A stretch of 64,000 bases of DNA, taken from positions 186,001 through 250,000 of the forward strand of contig NZ_KB904328.1 of NCBI RefSeq assembly GCF_000379965.1, in the 5' to 3' direction. Below the pieces are notes generated by a model. It ran no database searches. It was not told the DNA's origin and saw nothing but the letters and a program-made list of their open reading frames with translations. This DNA is from Hoylesella nanceiensis DSM 19126 = JCM 15639. Lineage in GTDB: Bacteria; Bacteroidota; Bacteroidia; Bacteroidales; Bacteroidaceae. Both the position numbers and the translations under genes were made by a program. Below are positions 1 through 9,418 of the stretch, one piece after another; positions within the stretch are counted from its first letter, which is position 1; every line of letters starts with the position of its first letter.

Positions 1-1238
1 TGTAAGCAGCCTTCTTGTCCACATCAAAACCTTTCAAAACGATGTCTGCCAACACTGGAATACCAGGGTTACCAATCATACAATCGGTTTCATTTCCAAC
101 GAGATGCCACACTGGAAGTTTACCTTGCTCATTGAAAATACTGATGAATGTTTTGGCAATATCTTTTTGTTTCTCTGGGTGAATGATTGTTGCAAGTGGG
201 TGCCAAGCACGATATGTGTCCCAAAGAGAGAAGATAGTATAATTGGTAAAGTCACCTTTATGCACCTTTCCGTCGGCTCCTCGATACTCACCATTAACGT
301 CACTGAAGGTCGAAGGCGAGAACATTGAGTGATAAAGACAGGTATAGAACACTGTTTTATCATTGTCGTTAGGTGTTGATACATTAATTTTTGAAAGCTC
401 ATCATTCCAGCTTTTGTCTGCATTTGCAGCCACTTCGTCGAAGTTCCAGCCTGGAATTTCAGCCTTTAAGTTTGCTTTTGCATTGTCGATGCTCACTGCC
501 GACAAGCCAACTTTAACCAATAATGGCTGTGGATTGTGTCCTACTGAAAACACACCAACGCTGTCTTGCTCTGTTTTTACAAGTTGAACGGGTTGCGAAA
601 ACTCTGCTGCAAAGTACACTTTTTGGTCTTTTGCCCAACCAGTTGAATATCTATAACCTGTTACAAGCTTATTGTTTTCTTGTGAGAACTTACATTCTGT
701 CATCTTATCCCAGCCAATTCCTTGTGCAAGGTTGATCTTGATAAGAGCCTCTTTGTTAGACAATGGGAAGGTGTAACGATGCATTCCCACACGCTTTGTT
801 GCGGTTAATTCTACCAAAATCTTACTATCTCCAATGCGAACAGTGTAGTATCCAGGACGAACATACTCGCCATCGTGAGAGAATTTCACTGTATAAGCAT
901 CTTGATCATAGGTTGGAAGGAACGAAATATCGCCCAAATCACCAATACCTGTACCGCTTAAATGGGTGTGAGAGAAGCCTCTTAACACAGAATCTGTGTA
1001 GTGATAGCCAGAACACCAGTCCCAACCTCGGGTGATTTGAGTGGGTCCTAACTGCACAAAACCAAAGGGAACGTTAGCTCCAAGGAACACATGTCCATGC
1101 CCACCAGTACCAATGTAGGGGTTAACCCACTGTGTATAACAGTCTTGTTTGTTGCTTGCTTGTGCTTCATTGCTATGTCCTGCCGCTGCAAAAAGAGCGA
1201 AAGCAAAAGCACACGAGCTAAAAATCGTCTTCAACATA
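1..1238 (-). CDS. GH92 family alpha-mannosidase, N-terminal part (runs off the left edge)
   Basis: About 412 N-terminal residues of a secreted glycoside hydrolase are present; the C-terminal part lies outside the window. The start ATG (1238-1236) opens a signal peptide (MLKTIFSSCAFAFALFAAAG). The mature protein begins with NPYIGTGGHGHVFLGANVPF and then SHTHLSGTG, the N-terminal signatures of family 92. Near the window edge LPVWHLVGNETDCMIG matches the family's catalytic-domain entry. GH92 enzymes are calcium-dependent exo-alpha-mannosidases that trim mannans or N-glycans in the periplasm or at the cell surface. No susC/susD pair is visible beside it. A -33/-7 promoter lies about 100 bp upstream. 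The exact linkage specificity cannot be read from this part. Confidence 0.93.
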
Positions 1239-1344
1239 ATTCTTATTTATCTTTATTCTTATTATTATTTCTTCGTCAATAAGTCGTTGATCTCAAATTC
1301 AATGCGTTCTTCTTATTTTTAGGTAGCAATGAGATTAACAGCTA

Positions 1345-1376
1345 CAAAGATAACGAAAAACTTGATAATAATCAAA
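1345..1376 (-). promoter_or_regulatory. Bacteroidetes-type promoter of the GH92 gene
   Basis: On the minus strand TTTG (1376-1373) is followed after 20 bases by TATCTTTG (1352-1345), the -33/-7 arrangement of the Bacteroidetes primary sigma factor. It predicts a leader of about 100 nt before the GH92 start at 1238. Confidence 0.65.
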
Positions 1377-1666
1377 CAATTGCACAACATTTATAAGCTA
1401 TTTCGGGCGATTTTTACTCCTCTTTTTCTGCATCTATTTTTCTATTGATTTTTAGGTACTTTTTTATTGCAAATAAGGTGTATTGAACTTGAAACACTGC
1501 TTACACGCTCTTCAAAGACCATAAAAATACTTAAACACCTCATTTACAGCGCATTTACAAACAAAAAGAACGAATACTATTTGCTTTTGTTGCGTTTTGT
1601 GTGCGCAAACACAAGGTTGATTTTCGTCAATAAATACACGTTTTAAGAATATTTTTTGGTGTTTTT

Positions 1667-1698
1667 CTTGCAAACAAAATTGCATTGTCGTAACTTTG
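1667..1698 (+). promoter_or_regulatory. Promoter of a short untranslated transcript
   Basis: CTTG (1667-1670), 20 bases, then TAACTTTG (1691-1698). This is a good -33/-7 pair on the plus strand with no protein gene behind it. It predicts transcription from about 1704. Confidence 0.6.
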
Positions 1699-1703
1699 CA
1701 TCG

Positions 1704-1890
1704 TCAAAAGGTTAATAGATTGTTTAGGTTAGTAGTAATAGATTTATGTTTTTAGTTATTAGTTAAGGTAAAAACAGGATTGTTTAACAGGAGAAATGGA
1801 GGTCGAGAGATTTTCATTTATCAAGAAAGAAATTAAAATTGTTAAACATAAAAAAACGCCATCGCTCGTGTAGAGTAATGGCGTTTTCAC
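1704..1890 (+). ncRNA. Candidate small RNA of about 185 nt
   Basis: The unit is delimited by a clear promoter (-7 box 1691-1698) and a rho-independent terminator (1853-1887, followed by TTTTCACTT). The only reading frame in it, 25 codons from ATG 1796 to TAG 1873, runs through the 5' arm of the terminator and has a purine-rich stretch too close to the ATG, so it is probably not translated. No match to tmRNA, RNase P or SRP RNA signatures is visible. A 6S-like RNA has this size, but I cannot establish that from sequence alone. Confidence 0.5.
1853..1887 (+). terminator. Rho-independent terminator of the small RNA
   Basis: AAAACGCCAT (1853-1862) pairs with ATGGCGTTTT (1878-1887), a 10-bp stem with a short inner stem, ending in a T-run. 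Confidence 0.8.
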
Positions 1891-1980
1891 TTATATATAG
1901 GTTAAGTAGGTCGCTAACCGAAAGCAATTAGATCTCAATCATTTACTCTTCGCAACACAAAGGCAAACAGAACGTTTTGC

Positions 1981-2068
1981 AAAAGCATTGCTATTGGTTT
2001 GTAAAAGCATTCCTTTTACACCGCAAAAGCATTGAGATTGCTACATAAAAGCACTACTATTGCAACAC
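1981..2068. repeat. 22-bp repeat array A, 4 units
   Basis: AAAAGC starts at 1981, 2003, 2025 and 2047, an exact 22-bp spacing. Units follow AAAAGCANTGCTWTT plus variable bases. A decayed unit may precede it at 1959. It lies between the divergent GH92 and GT4 genes. Confidence 0.9.
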
Positions 2069-2073
2069 AACAC

Positions 2074-2345
2074 GTCAGCTTATATATTCCAACCCCTCAC
2101 CTTTCCCTTTTCAACTCAAGGATAATTCGACGTAAAAGTAAGGCAAACACGATTAAAAAGCGATATCTTTTTGATCTTACTTTATTCTCTTTTTTTACTT
2201 CTAATCCCATCTTTTTCCAACGAGAAAGCACCACCCAAACAGCAAAAAACTCCTTATTTTCTACCCAAACCTCTCCCTTTTCCTCCTAATAACAACGCTT
2301 TTCTCACTCTCAAACAGACATACAACCAACAAAAAGCAGAACGAA
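2074..2345. other. Pyrimidine-rich, G-poor tract beside array A
   Basis: About 270 bp rich in C and T and poor in G on the plus strand. Open frames here (85 and 75 codons) translate to low-complexity S/T/P/F/L sequence and overlap each other, so no gene is called. Similar tracts lie beside two other repeat arrays. Confidence 0.6.
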
Positions 2346-2436
2346 AGGAACACAAGAGCTGTTCTCTTTCTGCATTTATTCATCGAAAATACGAATAATT
2401 AATCCTTTAAAAGCGTTGTATTTGCGATGCAAATCG

Positions 2437-2444
2437 TAACTTTG
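2437..2444 (+). promoter_or_regulatory. -7 box almost touching the GT4 start codon
   Basis: TAACTTTG ends 7 bases before the ATG at 2452. With the usual distance from -7 box to start of transcription, the mRNA would begin at or within a few bases of the ATG, so it would be leaderless or nearly so. A TTTG at 2421-2424 is too close to serve as a standard -33 box. Confidence 0.55.
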
Positions 2445-2451
2445 CAATATC

Positions 2452-3726
2452 ATGCGCATTCTTATTATCAATACAAGTGAAAAGACAGGGGGCGCTGCTG
2501 TTGCCTCGAACAGATTGCTTTCGGCTCTGAACAACAACGGAGTGAAAGCAAAAATGTTGGTACGCAACAAAGAAACTGAGAATCTTTCGGTTGTGAGTTT
2601 GCCTCACTCCCTAAAACAAAAGTGGAACTTTTTGTGGGAAAGGTTCTGCATTTTTCTTCATCTCCACTTATCAAAAAAGGGCTTATTCGATATTGATATT
2701 GCCAATACTGGATGCGACATCACCCGCACAAAGGAATTTTTAGAAGCTGACATCATTCATCTTGAATGGATTAATCAAGGTATGTTGTCGCTTAAAAACA
2801 TCAGAAAGATTATCGAAAGCGGTAAACCTGTGGTGTGGACAATGCACGATTTGTGGCCTGCAACGGCTCTTTGCCACTATGCACGTGGGTGTATTGCGTT
2901 TAAAACAAGTTGCAAACGCTGTCCATTGTTGCCTCATCACGGCTCTTTGAACGACCTTTCGGCTCGCATTTGGGCGCAAAAACAAAAGACTTACAGCAAG
3001 GGTAGAATTCATTTTGTGTGCTGTTCGAACTGGCTTGCACAACAAGCAAAGCAAAGTGGCTTACTAAAAGGGCACAGCATTACATCTATCCCCAACCCAA
3101 TAGACACACATATATTTCACCCTATCAATAAAAATGAGGCTCGAGAGGCTCTTTCTCTGCCTAAAGATAAGCACATTTTATTGTTCGTTTCGCAAAAGGT
3201 TACAAACGAAAGAAAGGGTGTTCACCACCTAATCGACGCTATTAAGGAGCTAACTGCACTGCACCCTCAACTAAAAGACACGCTGGCTGTTGCCCTAATG
3301 GGCGGAAGTGCAGACGAGGTGGCATCGCAATTGCCTGTTGAGACTTTCTCTTTGGGTTATATTAGCGATGACAAAACGCTCGTAAACGCTTATAATGCTG
3401 CCGATTTGTTCGTTATTCCATCGTTAGAAGACAATCTTCCTAATACCATTATGGAGGCTTTGGCATGCGGAATTCCTTGCGTTGGATTCAATATTGGCGG
3501 TATTCCTGAGATGATTACGCACGAGGTGAACGGCTATATCGCTCTTCCTAAAAGCGCAAAGAGTCTTGCTCAGGGCATTCACTGGGTACTTTCTCACCCT
3601 AACAAAGACGAGTTGGCACACCAAGCGGTGGCTAAAGTCAACCAAAACTACTCGCAACAGGGCGTCGCTATGCGCTATATCAACTTATATAATGAGGCTC
3701 TTGCTCGAAAAATTTACAAACTATGA
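2452..3726 (+). CDS. Glycosyltransferase family 4
   Basis: 424 residues, a GT-B retaining glycosyltransferase that would move a sugar from a nucleotide-sugar donor onto a cell-surface glycan precursor in the cytoplasm. The N-terminal half opens with MRILIINTSEKTGGAAVASN. The C-terminal half carries the donor-site region DLFVIPSLEDNLPNTIMEAL followed by GIPCVGFNIGGIPEMI, with the conserved E-x7-E-type arrangement. No signal peptide. It overlaps the following GT2 gene by ATGA, so the two are translationally coupled and probably act on the same glycan. The acceptor cannot be deduced. Confidence 0.9.
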   Translation: MRILIINTSEKTGGAAVASNRLLSALNNNGVKAKMLVRNKETENLSVVSLPHSLKQKWNFLWERFCIFLHLHLSKKGLFDIDIANTGCDITRTKEFLEADIIHLEWINQGMLSLKNIRKIIESGKPVVWTMHDLWPATALCHYARGCIAFKTSCKRCPLLPHHGSLNDLSARIWAQKQKTYSKGRIHFVCCSNWLAQQAKQSGLLKGHSITSIPNPIDTHIFHPINKNEAREALSLPKDKHILLFVSQKVTNERKGVHHLIDAIKELTALHPQLKDTLAVALMGGSADEVASQLPVETFSLGYISDDKTLVNAYNAADLFVIPSLEDNLPNTIMEALACGIPCVGFNIGGIPEMITHEVNGYIALPKSAKSLAQGIHWVLSHPNKDELAHQAVAKVNQNYSQQGVAMRYINLYNEALARKIYKL

Positions 3727-4499
3727 TTAGCTTTTCTATCATCACTTGCACTTTTAATGCACAAGATGTGTTGCAAAGAACGCTCGATAGTGTGGCGCAA
3801 CAGACGTATAAAAACATCGAACATCTTATTATTGATGGGGTTTCTCGTGACGAAACTCTATCAATGGCACATGCTTACGAGGCGAAAATAAGTAGTTCTT
3901 CGGAGCCATATAGCATTAAAATTGTGTCGGAAAGGGACAAAGGTTTATACGATGCGATGAATAAAGCGATTCAATTGGCGAGCAACGACTACATTGTTTT
4001 TATGAATGCGGGCGACACTTTCAAGGATATTGACACGCTTAAAACGATTGCTTCGTCGGTGAAAGAGGGCGAGTTGCTGCCAGGTGTGTTGTATGGCGAC
4101 ACGGATATCGTTGATATGGAGGGCAAGTTCTTGCGTAAACGCCATCTCCAAACGCCTCAAACGCTTACTTCTAATTCGTTTAAACATGGTATGTTGGTGT
4201 GTCATCAAGCTTTTTATGCACTCACTTCGATTGCTAAAACCACACCTTACGACTTGCAATATCGCTTTTCTGCTGACGTGGATTGGTGTATTCGTATCAT
4301 GAAAAAGAGTGAAGAGGAGCATCGTGCGTTGCGTAATGTGAATGCTATTGTTGCGAACTTCTTGGACGGTGGACTAACGACTGCAAATCACAGAGCATCA
4401 TTAAAGGAGCGTTTCAGGGTGATGTGTCATCATTATGGCTGCATCACTACTACCTTTATGCACCTTTGGTTCGCTATTAGAAATGTGTTGAAACGCTAA
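3723..4499 (+). CDS. Glycosyltransferase family 2
   Basis: 258 residues with a GT-A fold. It opens with FSIITCTFNAQDVLQRTLDS, then HLIIDGVSRDET and SERDKGLYDAMNKAI, and a DxD-like LYGDTDIVD further in. Typical of WcaA-like transferases that elongate capsule or O-antigen type glycans from inside the cell. It starts inside the stop codon of the GT4 gene (ATGA), forming a two-gene operon. Repeat array B and a hairpin lie downstream, facing the convergent M23 peptidase gene. Confidence 0.9.
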   Translation: MISFSIITCTFNAQDVLQRTLDSVAQQTYKNIEHLIIDGVSRDETLSMAHAYEAKISSSSEPYSIKIVSERDKGLYDAMNKAIQLASNDYIVFMNAGDTFKDIDTLKTIASSVKEGELLPGVLYGDTDIVDMEGKFLRKRHLQTPQTLTSNSFKHGMLVCHQAFYALTSIAKTTPYDLQYRFSADVDWCIRIMKKSEEEHRALRNVNAIVANFLDGGLTTANHRASLKERFRVMCHHYGCITTTFMHLWFAIRNVLKR

Positions 4500-4586
4500 T
4501 TTTCAAGGTCTTTTTCTATTCTTTTTCGCTGCTTTTATTTGCTTAAAGGTGGTTATTTCTTCGTGTCCTTTATATTATAATAAGGT

Positions 4587-4828
4587 GAAAGCTATGTTTT
4601 TTGCTTGTAAAAGCATTGCTATTACGTGCTAAAAGCAATGATATTCGAGGGTAAAAGCTATGGTATTATGCCTTATGAGAATTGGTATTTCATCTTCAAA
4701 AGAATAAGATTGCACTTCATGTGGAATGTTATTACACCTTAAAAGCACTGCTATTATGCCTCAAAAGCTATGCGGTTGCAAAGGAAAAGTTAAGCGGTTG
4801 CACCGAAAAAGGTGACTGATGATAACAA
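4587..4828. repeat. 22-bp repeat array B, 11 units in one register
   Basis: Clear units start at 4609, 4631, 4653, 4741 and 4763; recognisable ones at 4587, 4785 and 4807; decayed ones fill 4675, 4697 and 4719. All fall on the same 22-bp grid over 242 bp. This is the longest array in the window. It lies between the convergent GT2 and M23 peptidase genes. Confidence 0.85.
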
Positions 4829-4840
4829 AAAGGCAAAATA

Positions 4841-4874
4841 AAAAGCCCCTTAGAAACATCGTTCTAAAGGACTT
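4841..4874. terminator. Hairpin terminator between convergent genes
   Basis: AAAGCCCCTTAGAA pairs imperfectly with TTCTAAAGGACTTT across a 6-base loop. It is followed on the plus strand by CCCCTTTTTATTTTT and flanked on the left by A-rich sequence, so it could serve both the GT operon and the M23 gene. Confidence 0.6.
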
Positions 4875-5015
4875 TCCCCTTTTTATTTTTACATTAAAGT
4901 CTCTATCTTACTTTTGAAAGAACATTCTTTTAAGGTATGTTCTCATTCATTTCAAGTTGCCATTTCATTCTCTTCTAAAAACTCAGGCACCCTTCTTGAA
5001 ATCAACTGGCACCCC

Positions 5016-5963
5016 TTATGAGTAGCGAAGGACACGACCTGGGCGCAAATGTTCGTTCTTTTTGAGGTTGTTTAGCTCACAAAGTTTGTCAACAGTAACG
5101 CCACGTCGGCGAGCAATTGAGTACAATGTTTCTCCTGCAGACACAAAGTGATAGCTGCGATCTCCATCGTCTTTCTTCTCAGTTGTTTTGGCTTGAGCCA
5201 TTTCTCCACGTACTTCTGCAGGCGAATAGCTGCCGTTTCCGATCTTACCTCTTAGCTTAGTTGCTTCTTCCGACTCGCTATTGTAAGTACTTTTGTTAAA
5301 CACATAGTAGTCGCCTGTTACGTCTTGAGCTTTAAAGTCGAATAGAAGTGCAGGATTAAGTGCCACCCCACAGAGGCGAGTTTCAAAGTGCAAGTGTGAT
5401 CCAGTACTACGACCTGTGTTGCCACCAAGGCCAATTACGTCTCCAGCTTTAACGTCTTGATTCTCTGAAACCAATTGTTTTGAAAGGTGACCGTATATTG
5501 TTTCGAGTCCATTTGAGTGACGAATAACAATATATTTACCGTAACCACGCCCTTCATAAGCCACCATTCGCACCTTACCATTAAACGCTGCGCGGATAGT
5601 ATCACCGATATAAACTTTTATATCCAATCCTTTATGCGCACGACCCCAACGTGCTCCGAAGTTACTTGTAACGACTCTACTGGTTGTGGGCATACAGAAA
5701 TGACGCAAATTAATTTTGAAAGTGTCTGGAAGTGCAGTCTGACGATGAGCAAATTTGTTGTTCCAATCATCGTAAAGTTGCGCTGCAGGCGATTGAAGAT
5801 TTTCTCTTATTGCAATGCTTTTCATAACAAGTGTATCTACAGCCTTCATCTTTCGATCTACAGGAGCTTGTCTTGCAAGTAGATCTTGAGCGTGAATTGC
5901 GTTCGAAGAGAGAAGCATTAACGTTCCAAGAGCTAAAGTTTTAAGTGTTCTTTTTAAAGTCAT
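5016..5963 (-). CDS. M23 family metallopeptidase with C-terminal LysM domain
   Basis: 315 residues, a periplasmic peptidoglycan endopeptidase or regulator. I start it at ATG 5963 (MTLKRTLKTLALGTLMLLSS), which opens a signal peptide cut near IHAQ; an upstream in-frame start would add 36 residues ahead of the signal. The peptidase domain has both zinc motifs: HKGLDIK (H-x3-D) and GSHLHFE (HxH), with YGHLS between, so it should be active. The last 45 residues (YHFVSAGETLYSIARRRG onward) are a LysM peptidoglycan-binding module. A -7 box on the minus strand at 6078-6071 (TACCTTTG) suggests a 100-nt leader. Confidence 0.93.
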   Translation of the reverse strand: MTLKRTLKTLALGTLMLLSSNAIHAQDLLARQAPVDRKMKAVDTLVMKSIAIRENLQSPAAQLYDDWNNKFAHRQTALPDTFKINLRHFCMPTTSRVVTSNFGARWGRAHKGLDIKVYIGDTIRAAFNGKVRMVAYEGRGYGKYIVIRHSNGLETIYGHLSKQLVSENQDVKAGDVIGLGGNTGRSTGSHLHFETRLCGVALNPALLFDFKAQDVTGDYYVFNKSTYNSESEEATKLRGKIGNGSYSPAEVRGEMAQAKTTEKKDDGDRSYHFVSAGETLYSIARRRGVTVDKLCELNNLKKNEHLRPGRVLRYS

Positions 5964-6395
5964 AGTTATTCTTTTAAGTGATACTTCATGCCCTAAAAAC
6001 AAAGAATTCAAGGCAAGTTCATCAACTATTGCAACAACACAAAAGACACAATAGTCTACTGATAACCGCACAAAGGTAAGGAAAAAAGCTGGAAATTGCT
6101 CTTAATCAAGAATTTTTTATTACTTATTTAACTTTTTATTGTTTTTCAATTAAATGTTTCAATTCGGCAAAATTCAAAGTCGAAAAGTAACGAATTGTAT
6201 TATTTCCAACACCAAGAGCTATCTATATTCAATCAAAAGACGTTAAATTGAGCTTTCAACACCATAATATAATACACGTTTTTTAGTGCAAGTTAAAGGA
6301 CAAAAAAGCCTCTTTTGCTCCTTTTTACACCTATATTATATAGAGAAAGCGGTGATTAGACATTGAAAACCAATAAGAAATACCTCACAAAAGCA
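5964..6395. other. Gap between the M23 peptidase and recG genes
   Basis: AT-rich. It holds the likely M23 promoter (-7 box at 6071-6078, minus strand) and a weak hairpin, AAAGGA (6295-6300) with TCCTTT (6319-6324), which could end recG transcription. I see no gene and no 22-bp array here. Confidence 0.5.
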
Positions 6396-8501
6396 TTAAC
6401 TAATCGACGCCCAATCAATGGTAGCTTTCTTCATTTCCTTTAGTCTTTGCCACAACATCGCATACTCTGGCTTATCAAAATGCTCGTCATTCTCCACCAC
6501 TCGTTGTGCTTCATTGCGTGCCATTTGCACCAATTGACCATCACGAGCAATGTTAGCAATCTTCAAATCGAATGCCATTCCACTTTGTTGCGTTCCTTCT
6601 AAATCGCCAGGACCACGCAATTTGAGGTCAGCTTCAGCGATTTGGAATCCATCATTGGTTGCACACATAATGTCGATGCGTTTCTTTGTGTCGGCACTTA
6701 GTTTGTAGTTCGTCACCAAAATGCAGTAAGATTGGTCGCCACCACGCCCTACTCGCCCACGAAGTTGGTGCAATTGCGACAAACCAAAGCGCTGAGCTTC
6801 AAGTATAACCATAACAGTTGCGTTAGGAACATTCACTCCTACCTCGATAACTGTTGTGGCAACGAGAATCTGAGTCTCGCCTTTTACAAACCGATTCATT
6901 TCCTCTTCCTTCTCTTTAGGCTTCATTTTGCCGTGCACCTTACTCATTTTGAAGTTTGGAAACACCTCTTTCAAGTTCTCAAAGCCCGTTTCCAAGCTCT
7001 GTAAGTCCGTCTTTTCGCTTTCCTTAATCAATGGAAAAACAATGTAAACTTGCCTTCCTTGCGCCACTTGTTTGCGTATTCCGTCGTAAAGCGAAGCCGT
7101 TTGAGTGTCGTATTTATGAATGGTTTCGATGGGTTTTCTACCTGGTGGCAATTCATCTATCACGCTAACGTCGAGATCTCCGTATATAGTCATCGCCAAA
7201 GTGCGTGGAATAGGCGTTGCAGTCATCACCAAAACATGAGGCGGTTGTGCGCTTTTTGCCCACATTTTAGCTCTTTGAGCCACTCCAAAACGATGCTGTT
7301 CGTCTACCACAGCCACACCTAATCGAGCAAATTGAACGCTATCTTCGATCACAGCATGCGTACCAACGAGAATCTGAACCTCTCCTTTTTCAAGTCGAGT
7401 AAGAATGTCTTGTCGCTTTTTTCCTTTCACAGTGCCCGTCAACAACTCCACTTGCACATCTAAGCCCTTTAAGAATGAGGCGATAGTTGTGAAGTGTTGC
7501 TCTGCCAATATCTCAGTAGGAGCCATCAAACAAGCCTGAAAATCGTTGTCAATAGCAATGAGCATGGTCATCAAAGCAACGAGAGTTTTGCCCGATCCCA
7601 CATCGCCTTGCAACAAACGGTTCATCTGTCTGCCCGTAATCATATCGCTCCTAATTTCTTTCATCACTCGTTTTTGAGCGTTGGTGAGCGGAAATGGCAA
7701 GTTGTTGGTATAGAATGTGTTGAAAAAGTGACCAACCTTTGGAAGGAGATAGCCACGATATTTGCGACGATGTTCGGTTGAATAGCGAAGAATATTGAGC
7801 TGAACGAAGAACAATTCTTCGAATTTTAGACGCAATTGAGCATTCTGCACATCGGTTAAAGAAGTGGGATAGTGAATGTTTCGGAATGCTTCATAACGTG
7901 AAACAAGATGCAAACGCTCGGTGATAAAGGCGGGAAGGGTCTCTGGAAGGGCCTCTTCTGGAATTTTATCTACCAACATTCGGGTAATTTTCTCAATGGC
8001 TCTCGACTGCAATCCTGCCTTTTTCATCTTCTCTGTGGTGATGTAATAAGGCTGCATACGCATGGTTTCGATTTGCACCTCGCCCACTTTTTCGATCTCA
8101 GGGTGAGTAAATTGGTATCGTCCATTATAGAAAGTGGGCTTCCCAAACACCAAATATTCGTCGTTTAAATTATAGGTCTTGCGAATATATTGCGCTCCTT
8201 GAAACCACACCAAGTCTACAACTCCACCCGTTGAGCCCCTAAAATGCGCCACAAGTCGTTTGCGTCGTGGACCCATTTCGAACTCTTCAAAGCTCAAAAT
8301 ACGTCCTTTAATCTGCACGAAAGGCATGTCGCCCGTTAGCTCGTGCACTGCATAAATCTTACTTCGGTCTACATATTTGTATGGATAATACTCTAAAAGG
8401 TCGCCCCAAGTCTTTATTCCCAGCTCATTACTGAGAATCTCTTTGCGCTTAGGTCCAACGCCCTGAAGATACATAATGTCTTGTTCTAGAATATTACTCA
8501 T
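6396..8501 (-). CDS. recG: ATP-dependent DNA helicase RecG
   Basis: 701 residues, full length. RecG drives branch migration and fork regression during recombination and replication-fork rescue. An N-terminal wedge/OB region (DIMYLQGVGPKRKEIL...) precedes a superfamily 2 helicase core: Walker A LLQGDVGSGKTL, the DExH-type motif VVDEQHRFGVAQRA, motif III VLVMTATPIPRTLAM, and in the second RecA-like domain QILVATTVIEVGVNVPNA and QLHQLRGRVGRG. It lies downstream of ispD on the same strand, separated by 169 bp containing repeat array C. Confidence 0.97.
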   Translation of the reverse strand: MSNILEQDIMYLQGVGPKRKEILSNELGIKTWGDLLEYYPYKYVDRSKIYAVHELTGDMPFVQIKGRILSFEEFEMGPRRKRLVAHFRGSTGGVVDLVWFQGAQYIRKTYNLNDEYLVFGKPTFYNGRYQFTHPEIEKVGEVQIETMRMQPYYITTEKMKKAGLQSRAIEKITRMLVDKIPEEALPETLPAFITERLHLVSRYEAFRNIHYPTSLTDVQNAQLRLKFEELFFVQLNILRYSTEHRRKYRGYLLPKVGHFFNTFYTNNLPFPLTNAQKRVMKEIRSDMITGRQMNRLLQGDVGSGKTLVALMTMLIAIDNDFQACLMAPTEILAEQHFTTIASFLKGLDVQVELLTGTVKGKKRQDILTRLEKGEVQILVGTHAVIEDSVQFARLGVAVVDEQHRFGVAQRAKMWAKSAQPPHVLVMTATPIPRTLAMTIYGDLDVSVIDELPPGRKPIETIHKYDTQTASLYDGIRKQVAQGRQVYIVFPLIKESEKTDLQSLETGFENLKEVFPNFKMSKVHGKMKPKEKEEEMNRFVKGETQILVATTVIEVGVNVPNATVMVILEAQRFGLSQLHQLRGRVGRGGDQSYCILVTNYKLSADTKKRIDIMCATNDGFQIAEADLKLRGPGDLEGTQQSGMAFDLKIANIARDGQLVQMARNEAQRVVENDEHFDKPEYAMLWQRLKEMKKATIDWASIS

Positions 8502-8538
8502 TATTGTTCTTTATCTTATTGATTATCAACTGCTTCAC

Positions 8539-8626
8539 AAAAGCTATCCTATTACACTTCAAAAGCAATGCTTTTAGGGTGCAATATCAATGCTTTTAGC
8601 AGGTAAAAGCACTGTTTTTATTTTGA
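8539..8626. repeat. 22-bp repeat array C, 4 units
   Basis: Units start at 8539, 8561, 8583 and 8605. The second is a near-perfect palindrome, AAAAGCAATGCTTTTA. The array separates the co-directional ispD and recG genes. Confidence 0.9.
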
Positions 8627-8670
8627 GGTTTCTATCTTATTGGTTTGAAAAGAGATGGAGATTGGTTCTT

Positions 8671-9348
8671 TTATAGTTCGTTATTCAATACTGCCGAAGC
8701 CACAATGATGTCGAAAGGAGTGGTGATTTTGATGTTTTCTCGATTGCCTTCTACCGAGAATACCTTTTCTCCTAAGTGCTCAACTACCGATGCATCGTCG
8801 GTGAAAAGAGGATTGTAAGGTTGCTCATAGGCCTTTTTCAACAGCTCAACACTAAATGTTTGGGGTGTTTGAACAATGCTATAAGCACTTCGATCCACGT
8901 TCTTTTCTTGTCCATCTTTATAGGTTTTGCGCAAAGAGTCTACCACTTTCACCACAGGAATAACGGCTTTGCAACCTGATACGGCATCGAAACAACGCTG
9001 AATGGTATCTTTCGACACCAAAGGACGCACGCCATCGTGTATGGCAACATAATCGTTTGCACCGCCATCTATGGCTTTTAAGCCGTTTAAAGAGGACTCA
9101 AAACGAGTTGAACCACCATCAACTACCGTGTGTTCAATGTCGAAATGATAGTCGGAACATAAGTTACTCCAATATTGTTGCTGTTCTTTTGGCAACACAA
9201 CAACAATCTTTATCTGTGCATCAAAAGCCCTAAAACGCTCAATAGTGCGCATCAATATGGGCTTATTGCACAACAACATAAATTGTTTAGGAATGTCATT
9301 ACCCATTCGAATGCCCTTTCCTCCTGCCACAATAATTGCATAATTCAT
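8671..9348 (-). CDS. ispD: 2-C-methyl-D-erythritol 4-phosphate cytidylyltransferase
   Basis: 225 residues, the usual length. It makes CDP-methylerythritol from MEP and CTP in the MEP isoprenoid pathway; dxr of the same pathway is at 15.4 kb. The nucleotide-binding N-terminus reads AIIVAGGKGIRMGNDIPKQF. Further signatures are VAIHDGVRPLV, the central IVQTPQTFS, and FTDDASVVE near the end. It is the first gene ahead of recG and has its own -33/-7 promoter immediately upstream. Confidence 0.96.
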   Translation of the reverse strand: MNYAIIVAGGKGIRMGNDIPKQFMLLCNKPILMRTIERFRAFDAQIKIVVVLPKEQQQYWSNLCSDYHFDIEHTVVDGGSTRFESSLNGLKAIDGGANDYVAIHDGVRPLVSKDTIQRCFDAVSGCKAVIPVVKVVDSLRKTYKDGQEKNVDRSAYSIVQTPQTFSVELLKKAYEQPYNPLFTDDASVVEHLGEKVFSVEGNRENIKITTPFDIIVASAVLNNEL

Positions 9349-9386
9349 TGTTGTCTCCTTTCTTTTGTGATGCGTTATTACGATAA

Positions 9387-9418
9387 CAAAGTTATTTAAA
9401 ACTTACTTATTTTCCAAA
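9387..9418 (-). promoter_or_regulatory. Promoter of ispD
   Basis: Minus strand TTTG (9418-9415), 20 bases, TAACTTTG (9394-9387): an excellent -33/-7 match giving a leader of about 33 nt. Confidence 0.75.

Noticed and set aside
1796-1873. 25-codon frame with a purine-rich stretch upstream
   Set aside because: Its last third forms the 5' arm of a terminator stem and the AGGAG is only two bases from the ATG; a non-coding RNA is more likely.
2032-2398. Overlapping open frames of 85 and 75 codons
   Set aside because: They lie in a pyrimidine-rich tract, translate to low-complexity sequence, overlap each other and have no promoter or family resemblance.
4587-4828. CRISPR array
   Set aside because: The period is 22 bp with a 15-16-bp degenerate palindrome and about 6 variable bases, far too short for repeat and spacer, and there are no cas genes.
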